From contig JADFSS010000001.1 in assembly GCA_022560655.1 (NCBI GenBank), forward strand, positions 1 to 64,000: 64,000 nt of DNA, given 5' to 3'. Shown here in pieces: positions 35,897 through 45,614 of this stretch (position 1 is the stretch's first letter; every line of letters starts with the position of its first letter). The notes under the pieces are model-generated. The model saw nothing but the letters and a program-made list of their open reading frames with translations, did no database searches and was not told the DNA's origin. Source of the DNA: Candidatus Neomarinimicrobiota bacterium (GTDB lineage: Bacteria; Fidelibacterota; Marinisomatia; SCGC-AAA003-L08; TS1B11). A program made the position numbers and the translations under genes.

Positions 35897-36319
35897 CTAG
35901 TAGGCCGACTTGGCGGGACTGTCCAACTCCGTTAGATCAACCTCATAACGCGAGGCACACTTGGTCATCAGGTTCTCGGCGTGGAGCACCCCGTCCGCAT
36001 AGTGCCCTTCGATAATGACTTCTGCATTGTCCTTGAACAGGTCCGGCGTGAGTCCGGTGAAACGGACCGGCAGCAGGTTCTCACCCTGTGCCATCTGGAA
36101 GTCCACGCTCAGCCGGTCGGGAGAGTAGGTGATGGAGCCTGGAGCCACCAGCCCGCCCATTCGGAAGCGATGCTGGTCCTCAGCCCCTTCAAAGGCCCGC
36201 AGCTCGCTGATACTGACATAAGGGACTTCCTCGGCGCCCGTTCCAATGGTGATCCAGCCAAAGACAAGCAGGGTAGCGGACAGGATGAATAGGGTAAACT
36301 TTCTCCGTTGACTCCTCAT
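35897..36319 (-). CDS. ccmE: Heme chaperone CcmE, CxxxY variant
   Basis: A 140-residue protein with an N-terminal membrane anchor (about 8-26) and the CcmE OB-fold (MGGLVAPGSITY, VRFTGLTPDLF, VIIEGHYADGVLHAENLMTKC). In place of the usual heme-binding histidine of HxxxY it has cysteine: C121-A-S-R-Y125. CxxxY CcmE is known from archaea and sulphate-reducing bacteria and still carries heme covalently. The ATG at 36319 has AGGAG eight bases upstream. It is the first gene of the ccm run, behind a 152-nt leader. Confidence 0.93.
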   Translation of the reverse strand: MRSQRRKFTLFILSATLLVFGWITIGTGAEEVPYVSISELRAFEGAEDQHRFRMGGLVAPGSITYSPDRLSVDFQMAQGENLLPVRFTGLTPDLFKDNAEVIIEGHYADGVLHAENLMTKCASRYEVDLTELDSPAKSAY

Positions 36320-36352
36320 TGACTTGCTCCTGACTTAGCTTGCCGGGCTCCG

Positions 36353-36373
36353 ATCGCCGCCTCTCGCGGCGAT
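36353..36373 (-). repeat. Inverted repeat in ccmE leader
   Basis: A perfect 8-bp GC-rich stem (ATCGCCGC / GCGGCGAT) with a 5-nt loop, 33 nt upstream of the ccmE ATG. No T-tract follows on either strand, so a terminator for the upstream ligase gene is doubtful. An adjacent dyad ATTCGC (36372-36377) / GCGAAT (36390-36395) brackets the palindrome CGTACGTACG. It may mark the control region of the ccm genes. Confidence 0.4.
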
Positions 36374-36471
36374 TCGCAGCCGTACGTACGCGAATGGTAA
36401 TTTACACAGGAGTCCCGACAGTGACCGGATAAGTCCCGATGAAGGGATTTTAAAGATTCAGTGAAGGGGGC

Positions 36472-37602
36472 CTACGCTGCGGCGCCGAACTCAACCTCGT
36501 CCATGAGCAGTTGCTTCAACCCCGCGAAGCCGGCCCGTCCGTAAACGGCCCGTTGCTCCTGGGCTTCGCTGCCCTGCTTCAGCACCTCTTCCACCGTGGT
36601 CGCGGCATCCTCCGTACCCAGGGCCTGGAGCGATGGCCGCACGTAGTTCACCATTTTCTCGGCCAGCTCCCCCAGGCTTAGAATTTGCTCATCGGCGGGG
36701 TCAATAACCCGGGCTTCGAATCCAAAGCGGGTGGCCTTCCAAAGGGCGTCGTTGAGAAACTCCAGTTCGAACTGCTGGTGGAGTGTGCCCTCGGCAAACT
36801 CGTGCGCGGCGCGATGGCAAATCGCCTGGCACAGGGCCACCAGCATTTCCGTGCGCCGCAGGGAGCGCTGCATATCGGCAACCCGAAACTCCACCGTCCC
36901 AAAGACAGCATGCGGCCGAATCTTCCACCATATCTGCCGCGGCATTTTGATGGAATCCAGGGCCAGGTAGGTCTGTAACACATGCTGGAAGTGCTGAAAA
37001 TCGCGGAAGGTGTCGGGAATATTGGTGCGCGGGAAGGAGCCGAACTGGAATGTGCGCGATGAGAGCATGCCCGTGTCGTGGGCCCGGAAATAGGGTGAGT
37101 TGGTGGACAGGGCCAGCAGGGGGGCCAGCCAGCGCCGGGCCGCGTTGGTCACCGCTATCGCAGTCTCGGCATCGGGTAGGGCCACGTGTACATGATTGGC
37201 AAAGGTGATATTTCTCAGCGCATAGTAGTGCAGCTGCTCAGCGACCCACTGATAGTTGGGGCTGCCAACGAACTGCTGCTCGTCCCCTAGAGCTGTGGGG
37301 TGCGTGCCGCTGATACCCACCCGGAAGTTCAACTCTTCCCCCAGCTCGCGCACCCTGCGCCGGAAATAGCCGATTTGATGCATGGCCGCCGCCACGGACT
37401 CGCAGATGGGGGTGTTGATCTCGATCTCGGACATGATTAACTCATAGCTGAAGCGTTCCCGCTCCGACTCCTCGAGAAGTTCCATAATGGCATCGGCCCG
37501 GGGCACAAGATCGCCGGTCTCCGGGTGGCACAGCATGTACTCCTCCTCCACCCCGATGGTGAAGCTCTGCTCATGGGTAAACAGGTCAGCGTAGGATGGC
37601 AT
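36472..37602 (-). CDS. YbdK/GCS2-family carboxylate-amine ligase
   Basis: Glutamate-cysteine ligase family 2 protein, 376 residues. It opens with FTIGVEEEYMLCHPETGDLV and has the conserved ISGTHP, NHVHVALPD and KIRPHAVFGTVEFRVADMQ segments. Family members make gamma-glutamyl-amine bonds; E. coli YbdK has weak glutamate-cysteine ligase activity. No glutathione synthetase gene is visible, so the true acceptor is uncertain. The ATG at 37602 has no clear ribosome binding site and lies 16 nt after the mutase stop. Confidence 0.85.
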   Translation of the reverse strand: MPSYADLFTHEQSFTIGVEEEYMLCHPETGDLVPRADAIMELLEESERERFSYELIMSEIEINTPICESVAAAMHQIGYFRRRVRELGEELNFRVGISGTHPTALGDEQQFVGSPNYQWVAEQLHYYALRNITFANHVHVALPDAETAIAVTNAARRWLAPLLALSTNSPYFRAHDTGMLSSRTFQFGSFPRTNIPDTFRDFQHFQHVLQTYLALDSIKMPRQIWWKIRPHAVFGTVEFRVADMQRSLRRTEMLVALCQAICHRAAHEFAEGTLHQQFELEFLNDALWKATRFGFEARVIDPADEQILSLGELAEKMVNYVRPSLQALGTEDAATTVEEVLKQGSEAQEQRAVYGRAGFAGLKQLLMDEVEFGAAA

Positions 37603-37618
37603 GAACGGGCGGAAAGAA

Positions 37619-39292
37619 CTAGTAGGCCGCGGTCTCCGCCCAGGTGCCCAGCTCGGACTTCATGGCGCTTACGATCTCGCCGAGGGTTGCTTCAGCCCGG
37701 GCGGCTTCAATGACCGGATACATGATATTCTCAGTTGAGTTGCTGGCCGCCACAACGCGATTCAAGGACGCTTGAACGGCGTCGGCATCCCGGCGGCTAC
37801 GCAGTGCCGAGACCTTCTGTTGTTGGGCCCGCTCAGCATCGTCATCAATCCGCAGAATCGGAATCTCCAGCTCCTCATTTTCCTGGACGAAGGCGTTGAC
37901 ACCCACGATGTAGCGCTGCCGGGCATCAACGGCCCGTTGGTAGTCATACGCCGCCTGAGCTATCTCCCGTTGGAAAAAGCCCTCCTCGATGGCCGGAATC
38001 ACGCCGCCGAGATCCTCTATTTTCTGGAAATAGTCTTCGGCCTGCGCTTCCATCCGGTTGGTAAGGTCTTCCAGAAACCACGATCCCGCCAGGGGATCAA
38101 TGACGTTGGCGACACCGGTCTCATAGGCGATGAGCTGCTGAGTGCGGAGGGCAATACGGGCGGCTTTTTCCGTAGGCAGGGCAATGGTCTCATCCATGGC
38201 ATTGGTGTGCAGGGAGTTGGTGCCGCCCAAGACCGCAGCCAGCGCCTGGAAGGCCGTGCGGGAGATGTTATTCTCCGGTTGCTGTTCTGTGAGGCTTACC
38301 CCGGCTGTCTGGGTATGAAATCGCAGCCGCCAGGAGCGCGGGTCCTGGGCGCCATATTTGTTGCGCATCCGCTTGGCCCAGATTCGCCGGGCAGCACGGT
38401 ACTTGGCAATTTCCTCAAAGAAATCCAGGTGCGAATTAAAGAAAAAGGATATGCGGGGCGCAAACGTATCCACATCCATGCCCCGCGCCACGCCGTGCTC
38501 CACATAGGCAAACCCGTTCGCCAGCGTAAAGGCCAGCTCCTGCACCGCCGTACTGCCCGCCTCGCGAATATGGTAGCCACTTACTGAGATAGAGTTGTAG
38601 CGGGGCATCTCCCGGGTGCAGAATTCGATCATGTCGGTGACAATGCGCATGGACTCGGCAGGCGGGAAGATCCATTCCTTCTGGGCAATGTATTCCTTCA
38701 AGATGTCGGCCTGCAGGGTCCCGGCGAGGTTTTTCCTGGGCACGCCCTGCTTTTCAGCGGCGGCAATATAGAAGGCCAACAGGATAAAAGCCGGTCCATT
38801 GATGGTCTGCGAGACGCTGGTAGTCCCCAAATCAATACCGTCAAACAGGGTCTCCATGTCCTCCAGGGAGCTGACGTTCACCCCGCAACGGCCTACTTCA
38901 CCCAGGGAAATATCGTCATCCACGTCGTAGCCCATGAGCGTGGGCATGTCATAGGCCACTGAAAGGCCTGTCTGGCCGTGGTCAAGCAGGAACTTGTAGC
39001 GGGCATTGGTCTCTTCCGGGGTGCCGAAGCCGGCAAACTGCCGCATGGTCCACAGCTTGCCACGGTACATGTTGGCATGGGCGCCCCTGGTGAAGGGATA
39101 CTGACCCGGAAAACCCCACTGCTCCAGGTAGGCCGCATCTACCTCCGGCGGCAGGTATAGGGGGTCCTGCGGCTGCCCCGAAACCGTATCGAAACTGTAT
39201 TCCCGCACGGAGGAATGTTCAACCTCAGCCTCCCACCTTTTCCGGGCGGAAACGGGATTACTTGTCGGGCGGCTGTTGGTGGGTGATTTCAT
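37619..39292 (-). CDS. B12-dependent acyl-CoA mutase large subunit, isobutyryl-CoA mutase-type
   Basis: A 557-residue large subunit of the methylmalonyl-CoA mutase family (COG1884) with the TIM-barrel domain only; the cobalamin-binding domain must be a separate protein. Aligned by eye to P. freudenreichii MutB, Tyr89 (in TIRQY) is Phe86 here (TMRQF) and Arg207 (FMVR) is Gln204 (YIAQ). This Phe/Gln pair, with the same spacing of 118, is the signature of isobutyryl-CoA mutase (IcmA Phe80/Gln198) rather than MCM. It probably rearranges an acyl-CoA lacking the methylmalonyl carboxylate. The ATG at 39292 has AGGAGG four bases upstream. Confidence 0.85.
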   Translation of the reverse strand: MKSPTNSRPTSNPVSARKRWEAEVEHSSVREYSFDTVSGQPQDPLYLPPEVDAAYLEQWGFPGQYPFTRGAHANMYRGKLWTMRQFAGFGTPEETNARYKFLLDHGQTGLSVAYDMPTLMGYDVDDDISLGEVGRCGVNVSSLEDMETLFDGIDLGTTSVSQTINGPAFILLAFYIAAAEKQGVPRKNLAGTLQADILKEYIAQKEWIFPPAESMRIVTDMIEFCTREMPRYNSISVSGYHIREAGSTAVQELAFTLANGFAYVEHGVARGMDVDTFAPRISFFFNSHLDFFEEIAKYRAARRIWAKRMRNKYGAQDPRSWRLRFHTQTAGVSLTEQQPENNISRTAFQALAAVLGGTNSLHTNAMDETIALPTEKAARIALRTQQLIAYETGVANVIDPLAGSWFLEDLTNRMEAQAEDYFQKIEDLGGVIPAIEEGFFQREIAQAAYDYQRAVDARQRYIVGVNAFVQENEELEIPILRIDDDAERAQQQKVSALRSRRDADAVQASLNRVVAASNSTENIMYPVIEAARAEATLGEIVSAMKSELGTWAETAAY

Positions 39293-39344
39293 CCTCCCTC
39301 CTGCAGGTCGCAAATGGATGGCAAGCGCGTGGGAGTCTTGATAG

Positions 39345-41234
39345 CTAGCTTTGGCTGGTGGTCAGGGACATGGTATGGAGAATCCGTTCTGCGACCCGCG
39401 CGGGGTTCAGCCCCAAGACATCCAACAGCTCCTGCCGTGTTGCAGCCTCCACAAACGCATCTCCAATCCCCAGAGACAGGACTGTGTTGCGGGCCTCATG
39501 CCGGTTGAGGAACTCCTGGACCCCCGAGCCGAATCCTCCGGCCAACACCCCTTCCTCCAGGGTAACGATGGGGGCACCGGCCCCGGCCAGTTCTGTGAGC
39601 AGAGCTTCGTCCAGGGGTTTGACAAAACGTGCATTAACCACGCCGACCTCCAGATCGTGTCCCTCGCCCAGTTGTTCGGCGGCCTGCCGGGCTACGCCCA
39701 CCATGCTCCCCACGGCGAGAATGGTTAGATCGTCACCCCCCCGCAAAAATTCCCATGACCCTGGCTGGATAATTGTCGGTTTCCCGTCAGGATTGAAGCT
39801 GATGCTGCCCGCTTTCGGATAGCGGATGGCAACCGGTGTATCGTAGGTGACGGCGCTGAAAAGCAAATTTCGCAGTTCGTCGCCGTTCTTGGGTGCGCAG
39901 ACAATCATGCCGGGAATCATCCTGAGGAATGCAAGGTCGAACACACCGTGATGGGTGGGACCATCTGGGCCCACCAGGCCGGCCCGATCCAGGCAAAATA
40001 TCACCGGCAGATTCTGCAAGGCGATGTCGTGGATGATCTGGTCATAGGCGCGCTGGAGAAAAGTGGAATAAATAGCAACCACCGGCCGCAGGCCCTTGGC
40101 GGCGAGACCGCCTGCAAAAGTGACCGCGTGCTCCTCCGCGATACCCACATCAAAGTAGCGCTTCGGATATTCCCTGGCGAATGGTGTCAGCCCGGTACCC
40201 ACTACCATGGCCGCGGTCACGCAGCAGATACGCTCGTCCTGGGCGCCAAGCTCCACAATTGATTTGCCGAAGACTTTGCTGAAGTCGGGGGCCAACTTGC
40301 CATTGGATTTCTGATTTCTGCGCCCCGATAGACTGTAGTACTGCTGAGAATCATCCTCAGCCTCCTTGGATCCGTGACCTTTGGTCGTCTGAACGTGAAC
40401 CAGGGTGGGATAGGGCAGATCTTTCACGTGGTTGAACACCGAAATCATGGAATCGTAGTCATGGCCATCGATGGGACCAAAATAGCGCAGGCCCAGTTCG
40501 TCGAAAATCAAGCCGGGAGTAATGAAGCCCTTCAGACCCTCCTCCAGCCGGTGAAAGAATGTGCGCACGGCCTTGGCCCCCAAGGGCAGCAGGCCCGTGG
40601 CTTTCCAGAGGTCATCGCGGACGCGGTTGTAGAGGGGATTGGATACGCTGCGGGTGAGGTAAGCCGACAGGCCGCCAACGGAGGGTGATATGGACATCCG
40701 ATTGTCATTCAGCACCACCGTGAGGTTCATCCGCTTGAAGCCCAAATTGTTCAATCCCTCGTAGGCCAGCCCCCCCGTGAGCGCTCCATCTCCCACCACG
40801 ACGACCACATGGTGCGATTCCCCTTTTAGATCGCGCGCCTCGGCCATGCCCAGGCCCGCCGAAATGGCCGTGCTGGCATGGCCCGCGCCGAAGGCGTCGT
40901 GTTCGCTTTCCGACCTGCGCAGGAAACCGCTGATGCCGTCCCTGCCGCGCAGCGTGTGGAACTGATCCCGCCGCCCGGTAAGGATCTTGTGGGCATAGGC
41001 CTGGTGGCCCACGTCCCAGATCAGTGCATCGCGCGGCGAATCGAAGACCCTATGCAGAGCGATCGTCAAATCCACCACGCCCAGGGGTGAGCTGTAATGG
41101 CCCCCGACCTCCTCCACCACCGTCTTGATGAGGTCAGCCACTTCCGCCGCCAACTGCGGCAGGCGGTCCCGGGCAATATTCTTGAGGTCGGCCGGCCCCT
41201 CGACAGTGCTGAGCAGGGGGTACTGTTCCGTCAC
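39345..41234 (-). CDS. dxs: 1-deoxy-D-xylulose-5-phosphate synthase
   Basis: Full-length DXS (629 residues): thiamine-diphosphate motif [27 protein letters not shown], and the transketolase-like second domain with [15 protein letters not shown] and [15 protein letters not shown]. It condenses pyruvate with glyceraldehyde-3-phosphate for the MEP isoprenoid route, to which ispH in this window also belongs. The start is GTG at 41234, overlapping the pdxT stop as GTGA. Its link to pdxST is noteworthy because that PLP route does not use DXP. Confidence 0.96.
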   Translation of the reverse strand: MTEQYPLLSTVEGPADLKNIARDRLPQLAAEVADLIKTVVEEVGGHYSSPLGVVDLTIALHRVFDSPRDALIWDVGHQAYAHKILTGRRDQFHTLRGRDGISGFLRRSESEHDAFGAGHASTAISAGLGMAEARDLKGESHHVVVVVGDGALTGGLAYEGLNNLGFKRMNLTVVLNDNRMSISPSVGGLSAYLTRSVSNPLYNRVRDDLWKATGLLPLGAKAVRTFFHRLEEGLKGFITPGLIFDELGLRYFGPIDGHDYDSMISVFNHVKDLPYPTLVHVQTTKGHGSKEAEDDSQQYYSLSGRRNQKSNGKLAPDFSKVFGKSIVELGAQDERICCVTAAMVVGTGLTPFAREYPKRYFDVGIAEEHAVTFAGGLAAKGLRPVVAIYSTFLQRAYDQIIHDIALQNLPVIFCLDRAGLVGPDGPTHHGVFDLAFLRMIPGMIVCAPKNGDELRNLLFSAVTYDTPVAIRYPKAGSISFNPDGKPTIIQPGSWEFLRGGDDLTILAVGSMVGVARQAAEQLGEGHDLEVGVVNARFVKPLDEALLTELAGAGAPIVTLEEGVLAGGFGSGVQEFLNRHEARNTVLSLGIGDAFVEAATRQELLDVLGLNPARVAERILHTMSLTTSQS

Positions 41235-41806
41235 GCCGCGACCGCTTTCAGGAAAAACTCATGGATGTGCAGATCCTCGCTGAGCTCCGGGTGGAAGGAC
41301 ATGCCCACATGCGGCTTCTGCCTCACCAGTACTGGTTCGTCGCCGATACGGGCCAGGATTTCCACTTCCGGGCCCACTTCCCGAATTCGTGGAGCCCGAA
41401 TAAAGATGGCCGGCACAGTGTCCACTTTACCGTTCAATTGCACGGCAATCGGTGCGGTGAATGAGTGCACCTGCCGCCCCCAGCCGTTGCGCGCGACCAC
41501 CACGTCCAAAAGGTTCAAGCTGTGCACCCGATCATCGGAGGGGTCTCTGGCCATAAGGATGAGCCCGGCACAGGTACCCATAATGGGGCGCTCCCGACCA
41601 AAAGCTGCTACGGCCGGCCGGAGGTCAGCGCGGTCCAGCTGCTTGCTGATGGTAGTGGACTCGCCGCCGGGTATGATCAGTGCAGCCAGTCCCTGCAGCT
41701 CTGCGGGGTAACGAACCATGCGACTATCGCAGCCCAGCTCGGCCAGCACCGCCTGATGGCGCGCGAAGTCTCCCTGCAAGGCCAGCACGCCTACGGTGCC
41801 TACCAA
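41231..41806 (-). CDS. pdxT: Glutaminase subunit of PLP synthase
   Basis: Class I glutamine amidotransferase of 191 residues: GGESTT, nucleophile in GTCAGLIL (Cys about 79), and the His/Glu pair in FHPELSED (about 172/174). It supplies ammonia to PdxS. The start is TTG at 41806, overlapping the pdxS stop by 7 nt; the resulting N-terminus [13 protein letters not shown] matches the family, and no ATG is available. Confidence 0.95.
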   Translation of the reverse strand: MVGTVGVLALQGDFARHQAVLAELGCDSRMVRYPAELQGLAALIIPGGESTTISKQLDRADLRPAVAAFGRERPIMGTCAGLILMARDPSDDRVHSLNLLDVVVARNGWGRQVHSFTAPIAVQLNGKVDTVPAIFIRAPRIREVGPEVEILARIGDEPVLVRQKPHVGMSFHPELSEDLHIHEFFLKAVAA

Positions 41807-42690
41807 CCGCGCTCCTGCAGACGCTCGGCCGGGGGAATCTCCGACATGTCCAGGCCACGCATAGCCGCCTTCAAATCGGCGGAGACGGCAGCCAGCTTCT
41901 CGGGGTCATGGTAATAGGTGGCTGCATCCACAATGGCCTGCGCCCTGGCAGCCGGGTCCTCCGATTTGAAGATGCCCGAACCAACAAAGAGGGACTCCGC
42001 GCCCAGCTGCATCATGAGGGCCGCGTCAGCGGGGGTGGCAATGCCCCCGGCGCTGAAATTAGGCACCGGCAATTTGCCGATCTTCGCTACCTGTTCCACC
42101 AGGGCGAGGGGCGCACCCAACTCTTTGGCCGTGGCCATCCGCTCGGCCTGATCCAGGACCGAAAGCCGGCCAATCCCCGACTGAATCGAACGCATATGGC
42201 GCACCGCCTCAACAATGTTGCCGGAGCCGGCTTCACCTTTGGTGCGGATCAATGCGGCGCCCTCACCGATGCGGCGCAAGGCCTCACCCAGATTCCGGGC
42301 GCCACACACGAAGGGCACCTTGAAATCGTGCTTATAAATATGATTCTCCTCGTCCGCGGGGGTGAGGACTTCGCTTTCATCGATGAAATCTACCTCCAGC
42401 GCCGCCAGAATTTGCGCCTCGGCAAAATGCCCAATGCGGCATTTCGCCATGACAGGTATTGACACCACCTCCTGAATGGAGCGCACCACTTGTGGATTGG
42501 ACATCCGGGCGATGCCTCCGTCTGCACGGATATCAGCGGGGATGCGCTCCAAGGCCATGACGGCTACAGCACCCGCGTCCTCGGCGATTTTGGCTTGATC
42601 GGCCGTGGTCACGTCCATGATGACGCCGCCCTTGAGCATTTCGGCCAAGCCGACCTTGACTTCGAATTGTCCCTGTTCCATTACTGTCAT
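41800..42690 (-). CDS. pdxS: Pyridoxal 5'-phosphate synthase subunit PdxS
   Basis: PdxS of 296 residues, opening [36 protein letters not shown], with the catalytic lysines in [10 protein letters not shown] (about 83) and [10 protein letters not shown]. It makes PLP directly from ribose 5-phosphate, glyceraldehyde-3-phosphate and ammonia. Start ATG at 42690 or the ATG three codons later; neither has a strong ribosome binding site. A 157-nt gap separates it from ispH, so a promoter may lie there. Confidence 0.97.
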   Translation of the reverse strand: MTVMEQGQFEVKVGLAEMLKGGVIMDVTTADQAKIAEDAGAVAVMALERIPADIRADGGIARMSNPQVVRSIQEVVSIPVMAKCRIGHFAEAQILAALEVDFIDESEVLTPADEENHIYKHDFKVPFVCGARNLGEALRRIGEGAALIRTKGEAGSGNIVEAVRHMRSIQSGIGRLSVLDQAERMATAKELGAPLALVEQVAKIGKLPVPNFSAGGIATPADAALMMQLGAESLFVGSGIFKSEDPAARAQAIVDAATYYHDPEKLAAVSADLKAAMRGLDMSEIPPAERLQERGW

Positions 42691-42847
42691 TCCGTTATTT
42701 CTGAGTCAAATTTGTCTGCAGCAGGCCAATCTACAATCGGCGCCCAAACCTGAGTAGCAAAACTTTGTCTCTCGCACTGCCGCCCATAGTGGGGCCAACC
42801 GCAGCCCATTGACCGAGACGCGCCGGGAACTCCTCCCATGCCAGGAC

Positions 42848-43705
42848 CTACGGGGCTTGAGGGACGGCTTTGGCGCCCAGGGTTGCGATCCTGGACCGCA
42901 CCTCTTCGATGAGGTAATCGGGCGTAGACGCACCCGCTGAAATACCTACCCTGTCGGCATCACCAAACCACTCGTCCTTGATATCCGCACCACAGGTCAC
43001 TTGGTAAGTACGGGGATTGCGCTCCAGCGACAGCTGCGTGAGCCGTTTGGAATTCGCGGAGGTGAAAGACCCAATGATAATCATCACGTCCGATTCTCCC
43101 GCCAGGTGCTTGATCTGCTCATGGTTGCGTTTGGTGGGAAAACAGATGGTGTTCACAAAGTGGAGATCGAAAACCTTGCCCATGAGAACGTTCATGATGG
43201 CCTGGACGTTTTCAATCATTTGCGTAGACTGGCTCACGACGGCGGCCCGTTTCATCTTGCGCAAGGATTGGGCTTCTTCAGGTGTTGCAACCACGATGGG
43301 GTTGGAAACCTGACTGGCAATGCCAAGGACTTCATCGTGTCCATGATCCCCGATGATGATCACCTGCCGGCCGTCCGCAGATATGCGTCGAACCTCCTCA
43401 TGAATTTCCCGCACCAGCGGGCAGGTGGCATCAATAATCTTAATCTTTTTGGACTTTACCTGTTCCCACACCTCCACCGAAGTGCCGTGGGCTCGGAACA
43501 GCACCGGCGCATTATCGGGGACCTCGTCGAGGGATTCCACCACCTGCGCCCCGGCCGCTGCCAGGTCCTGCACGACCTGCTCGTTATGGACAATATCGCC
43601 CAACATGTAGACCTCGCCGTGCTGCGCCCCCGCATCGTAGGCCAGGTTTACCGCGTCCCGGACCCCGAAGCAGTAGCCGGCATCCTTGGCAACAACAATT
43701 TCCAT
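42848..43705 (-). CDS. ispH: 4-hydroxy-3-methylbut-2-enyl diphosphate reductase
   Basis: IspH (LytB) of 285 residues with the three iron-sulfur cysteines at about 12 (AGYCFGV), 95 (DATCPL) and 188 (NTICFPT). It catalyses the last MEP-pathway step to IPP and DMAPP, with a [4Fe-4S] cluster. The ATG at 43705 has AGGGA about six bases upstream; a longer in-frame extension would overlap dcd and is not conserved. Confidence 0.96.
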   Translation of the reverse strand: MEIVVAKDAGYCFGVRDAVNLAYDAGAQHGEVYMLGDIVHNEQVVQDLAAAGAQVVESLDEVPDNAPVLFRAHGTSVEVWEQVKSKKIKIIDATCPLVREIHEEVRRISADGRQVIIIGDHGHDEVLGIASQVSNPIVVATPEEAQSLRKMKRAAVVSQSTQMIENVQAIMNVLMGKVFDLHFVNTICFPTKRNHEQIKHLAGESDVMIIIGSFTSANSKRLTQLSLERNPRTYQVTCGADIKDEWFGDADRVGISAGASTPDYLIEEVRSRIATLGAKAVPQAP

Positions 43706-43724
43706 TAGCTGTCCCTGACCGTTT

Positions 43725-44279
43725 TCAAACTCTTGCCGGGGTGATATCCATCTGCTTCTGGTATTTGCCGTTCTTATCCCGGTATGAAACCCGGCACACA
43801 TCGCTGCCTTCGAAAAAGAGCACCTGACAAATACCTTCGAAGGAATAAATCTTGGCGGGCAAGGGGGTGGTATTGGATATCTCCAGGGTCACATGACCCT
43901 CCCACTCCGGCTCAAAGGGGGTGACATTCACGATGATGCCGCAGCGCGCGTAGGTGGACTTGCCCACGCAGAGCGTAATGACCTCACGAGGAATACGAAA
44001 GTATTCCACGCTGCGGGCCAGGGCAAAGCTGTTGGGCGGGATAATGCACTCAGCACCCTTGAAATCTATGAATGAGCCGGGGTCAACATGCTTGGGATCT
44101 ATGATGCTGTTATTGACATTGGTAAATATCTTGTACTCGTCCGCCACACGAAGGTCATAGCCGTAGGATGAGACGCCATAGGAAACGGTCCCCTCAGCGA
44201 CCTGGCTGGACTGGAAGGGCTTGATCATGTCGTGTTCGCGTGCCATCATCTCAATCCACGTATCAGGCTTAACTCCCAC
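43725..44279 (-). CDS. dcd: dCTP deaminase
   Basis: Dcd of 184 residues: opening [19 protein letters not shown], then [13 protein letters not shown], the motif [13 protein letters not shown] with the catalytic region, and the [15 protein letters not shown] segment. It deaminates dCTP to dUTP (some members also cleave to dUMP). I chose GTG at 44279 with GAGG six bases upstream; it overlaps the nrnA stop by 11 nt. A longer open frame to 44345 lies inside nrnA. Confidence 0.93.
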   Translation of the reverse strand: MGVKPDTWIEMMAREHDMIKPFQSSQVAEGTVSYGVSSYGYDLRVADEYKIFTNVNNSIIDPKHVDPGSFIDFKGAECIIPPNSFALARSVEYFRIPREVITLCVGKSTYARCGIIVNVTPFEPEWEGHVTLEISNTTPLPAKIYSFEGICQVLFFEGSDVCRVSYRDKNGKYQKQMDITPARV

Positions 44280-45357
44280 TGCGTTCCTCGGTTCCGGTGG
44301 TGCCCAAATCCTTGACCTTATCCTGCAATAGCGGCAGCAGGTCATCGATCACCTGGCGCCACGGCTTGGCCACCATGGCCCCGGAGGCAAAGGCGTGGCC
44401 GCCACCGCCTATGCTCTGGGCAACATCATTGATGCTCACGTCGCCCTTGCTGCGAAGACTGACCTTGGTCCGGTGAGCGTCCAGCTCGGTAAGCAGTACG
44501 GCCACCTGCACTCCCTTGATGCCGCGAATAAATTCGACCATCCCATCCACGTCTTCCCTGCTGGCGCCCGCCTTGCGGAACATAGCCCGGGTCAGCGCAC
44601 ACCAGCCGATGCGCCCATCCGGGGAATACTGCAGCCGCTCGGTGACAAGCCCCAAAAGCTTGATCTGCGAGCGCTCCCGTTCCTCATAAACCTGGCGGTG
44701 AACACTGTACGGTTTGACACCCAGATTGATGAGGTCAATGGCCATCAAGTGCGCCCGCTCGTCGGTGTTGTCATAACGGAAGGACCCCGTGTCCGTCACC
44801 AGGGCCGTATAGAGGGCGTCTGCCATCCTCAGCGTCAGTGGCTCCGAGCGATAGTCATTAAAATACAGCCAGACGAGCGTCCCCGTTGAAGGGGCCGAGT
44901 AGTCAAGTATCACGTGTGCATACAGGGGTTCGCTATTGCCGGAATCGAACCCTGTCTGCGGGTGGTGGTCGATGGATGCCAGGATAGTCTTGTGGGCTCG
45001 CAAATCCTCCCCTATGGTGCGAAGACGGCGAAAATCCCCCAGATCAAAAACGATCCCCAGGTTGCAATCCGCCAGCCAGGCACGGTCTCGATCACGGTCG
45101 TAAACCTCCAGCCAGCCGTTGGGATCCAGAAAGCGCAAGCTGTTGGGTGCGGCAGTGCTGTTGAGGATGCGGCACTCTTTCCCCAGGGAGATGAGGTGTT
45201 CCATCATGGCCAATTGAGACCCCAGGCCATCACCATCGGGATTCTCGTGGGTAGAAAGGACCACCCTGCCTGCGGACTGAACCGCCGCATCGAATGCCGC
45301 CCAGGCCGCCGCCATGTCGGTAGTTTCTTCGGGAATATAGAGTGAGGCTAGGGCCAA
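44269..45357 (-). CDS. nrnA: DHH-family phosphoesterase, NrnA-like
   Basis: Bifunctional oligoribonuclease/PAP phosphatase-like protein of 362 residues. DHH-superfamily motifs [13 protein letters not shown] (about 35-47), IVFDLGD and SIDHHPQ are followed by the DHHA1 domain ending in [10 protein letters not shown]. NrnA degrades nano-RNAs and pAp. The TTG at 45357 has GGAG eight bases upstream (ATG at 45315 is an alternative) and follows the preceding small ORF stop by one base. Confidence 0.88.
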   Translation of the reverse strand: MALASLYIPEETTDMAAAWAAFDAAVQSAGRVVLSTHENPDGDGLGSQLAMMEHLISLGKECRILNSTAAPNSLRFLDPNGWLEVYDRDRDRAWLADCNLGIVFDLGDFRRLRTIGEDLRAHKTILASIDHHPQTGFDSGNSEPLYAHVILDYSAPSTGTLVWLYFNDYRSEPLTLRMADALYTALVTDTGSFRYDNTDERAHLMAIDLINLGVKPYSVHRQVYEERERSQIKLLGLVTERLQYSPDGRIGWCALTRAMFRKAGASREDVDGMVEFIRGIKGVQVAVLLTELDAHRTKVSLRSKGDVSINDVAQSIGGGGHAFASGAMVAKPWRQVIDDLLPLLQDKVKDLGTTGTEERSGS

Positions 45358-45358
45358 T

Positions 45359-45556
45359 TTACGTCTCCGTACCTGTCGTATCCTGCTGTGCTGTCAGCCA
45401 CGCCGCTCCCATGGCATCGACCTTGCAATGGGCCCGGTTGACTATCCCAGTCGGGTCCGTCACAAATATGCTGACGTCGGCGGGCAGACGGCAATTTAAG
45501 GTTGCTAACGGGGCGATGCCAGCGCAGTCACCGCTACGGGGCAGGGGGACAATTCG
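45359..45556 (-). other. Unassigned small ORF or gene remnant upstream of nrnA
   Basis: An open frame of 65 codons on the minus strand lies between cobO and nrnA. Its stop TAA (45359-45361) is one base before the nrnA start, the spacing of a real operon gene. The translation looks protein-like (VSIFVTDPTGIVNRAHCKVD, then AMGAAWLTAQQ), but the frame has no ATG before codon 49, and an in-frame TGA (45557-45559) closes it at the 5' end. It could start at CTG or ATT, be the 3' part of a frameshifted gene, or be a remnant. I do not recognise the family. Confidence 0.4.
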
Positions 45557-45614
45557 TCAGGGTTATCGAGCTGCGGCCCCAGGCAGGATGCAAATCGAAT
45601 GTGATCTGTCCAGG

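Noticed and set aside
42691-42847. Promoter, small gene or RNA in the 157-nt gap between ispH and pdxS.
   Set aside because: No hairpin with a T-tract, no convincing -35/-10 pair and no coupled ORF could be found by eye.
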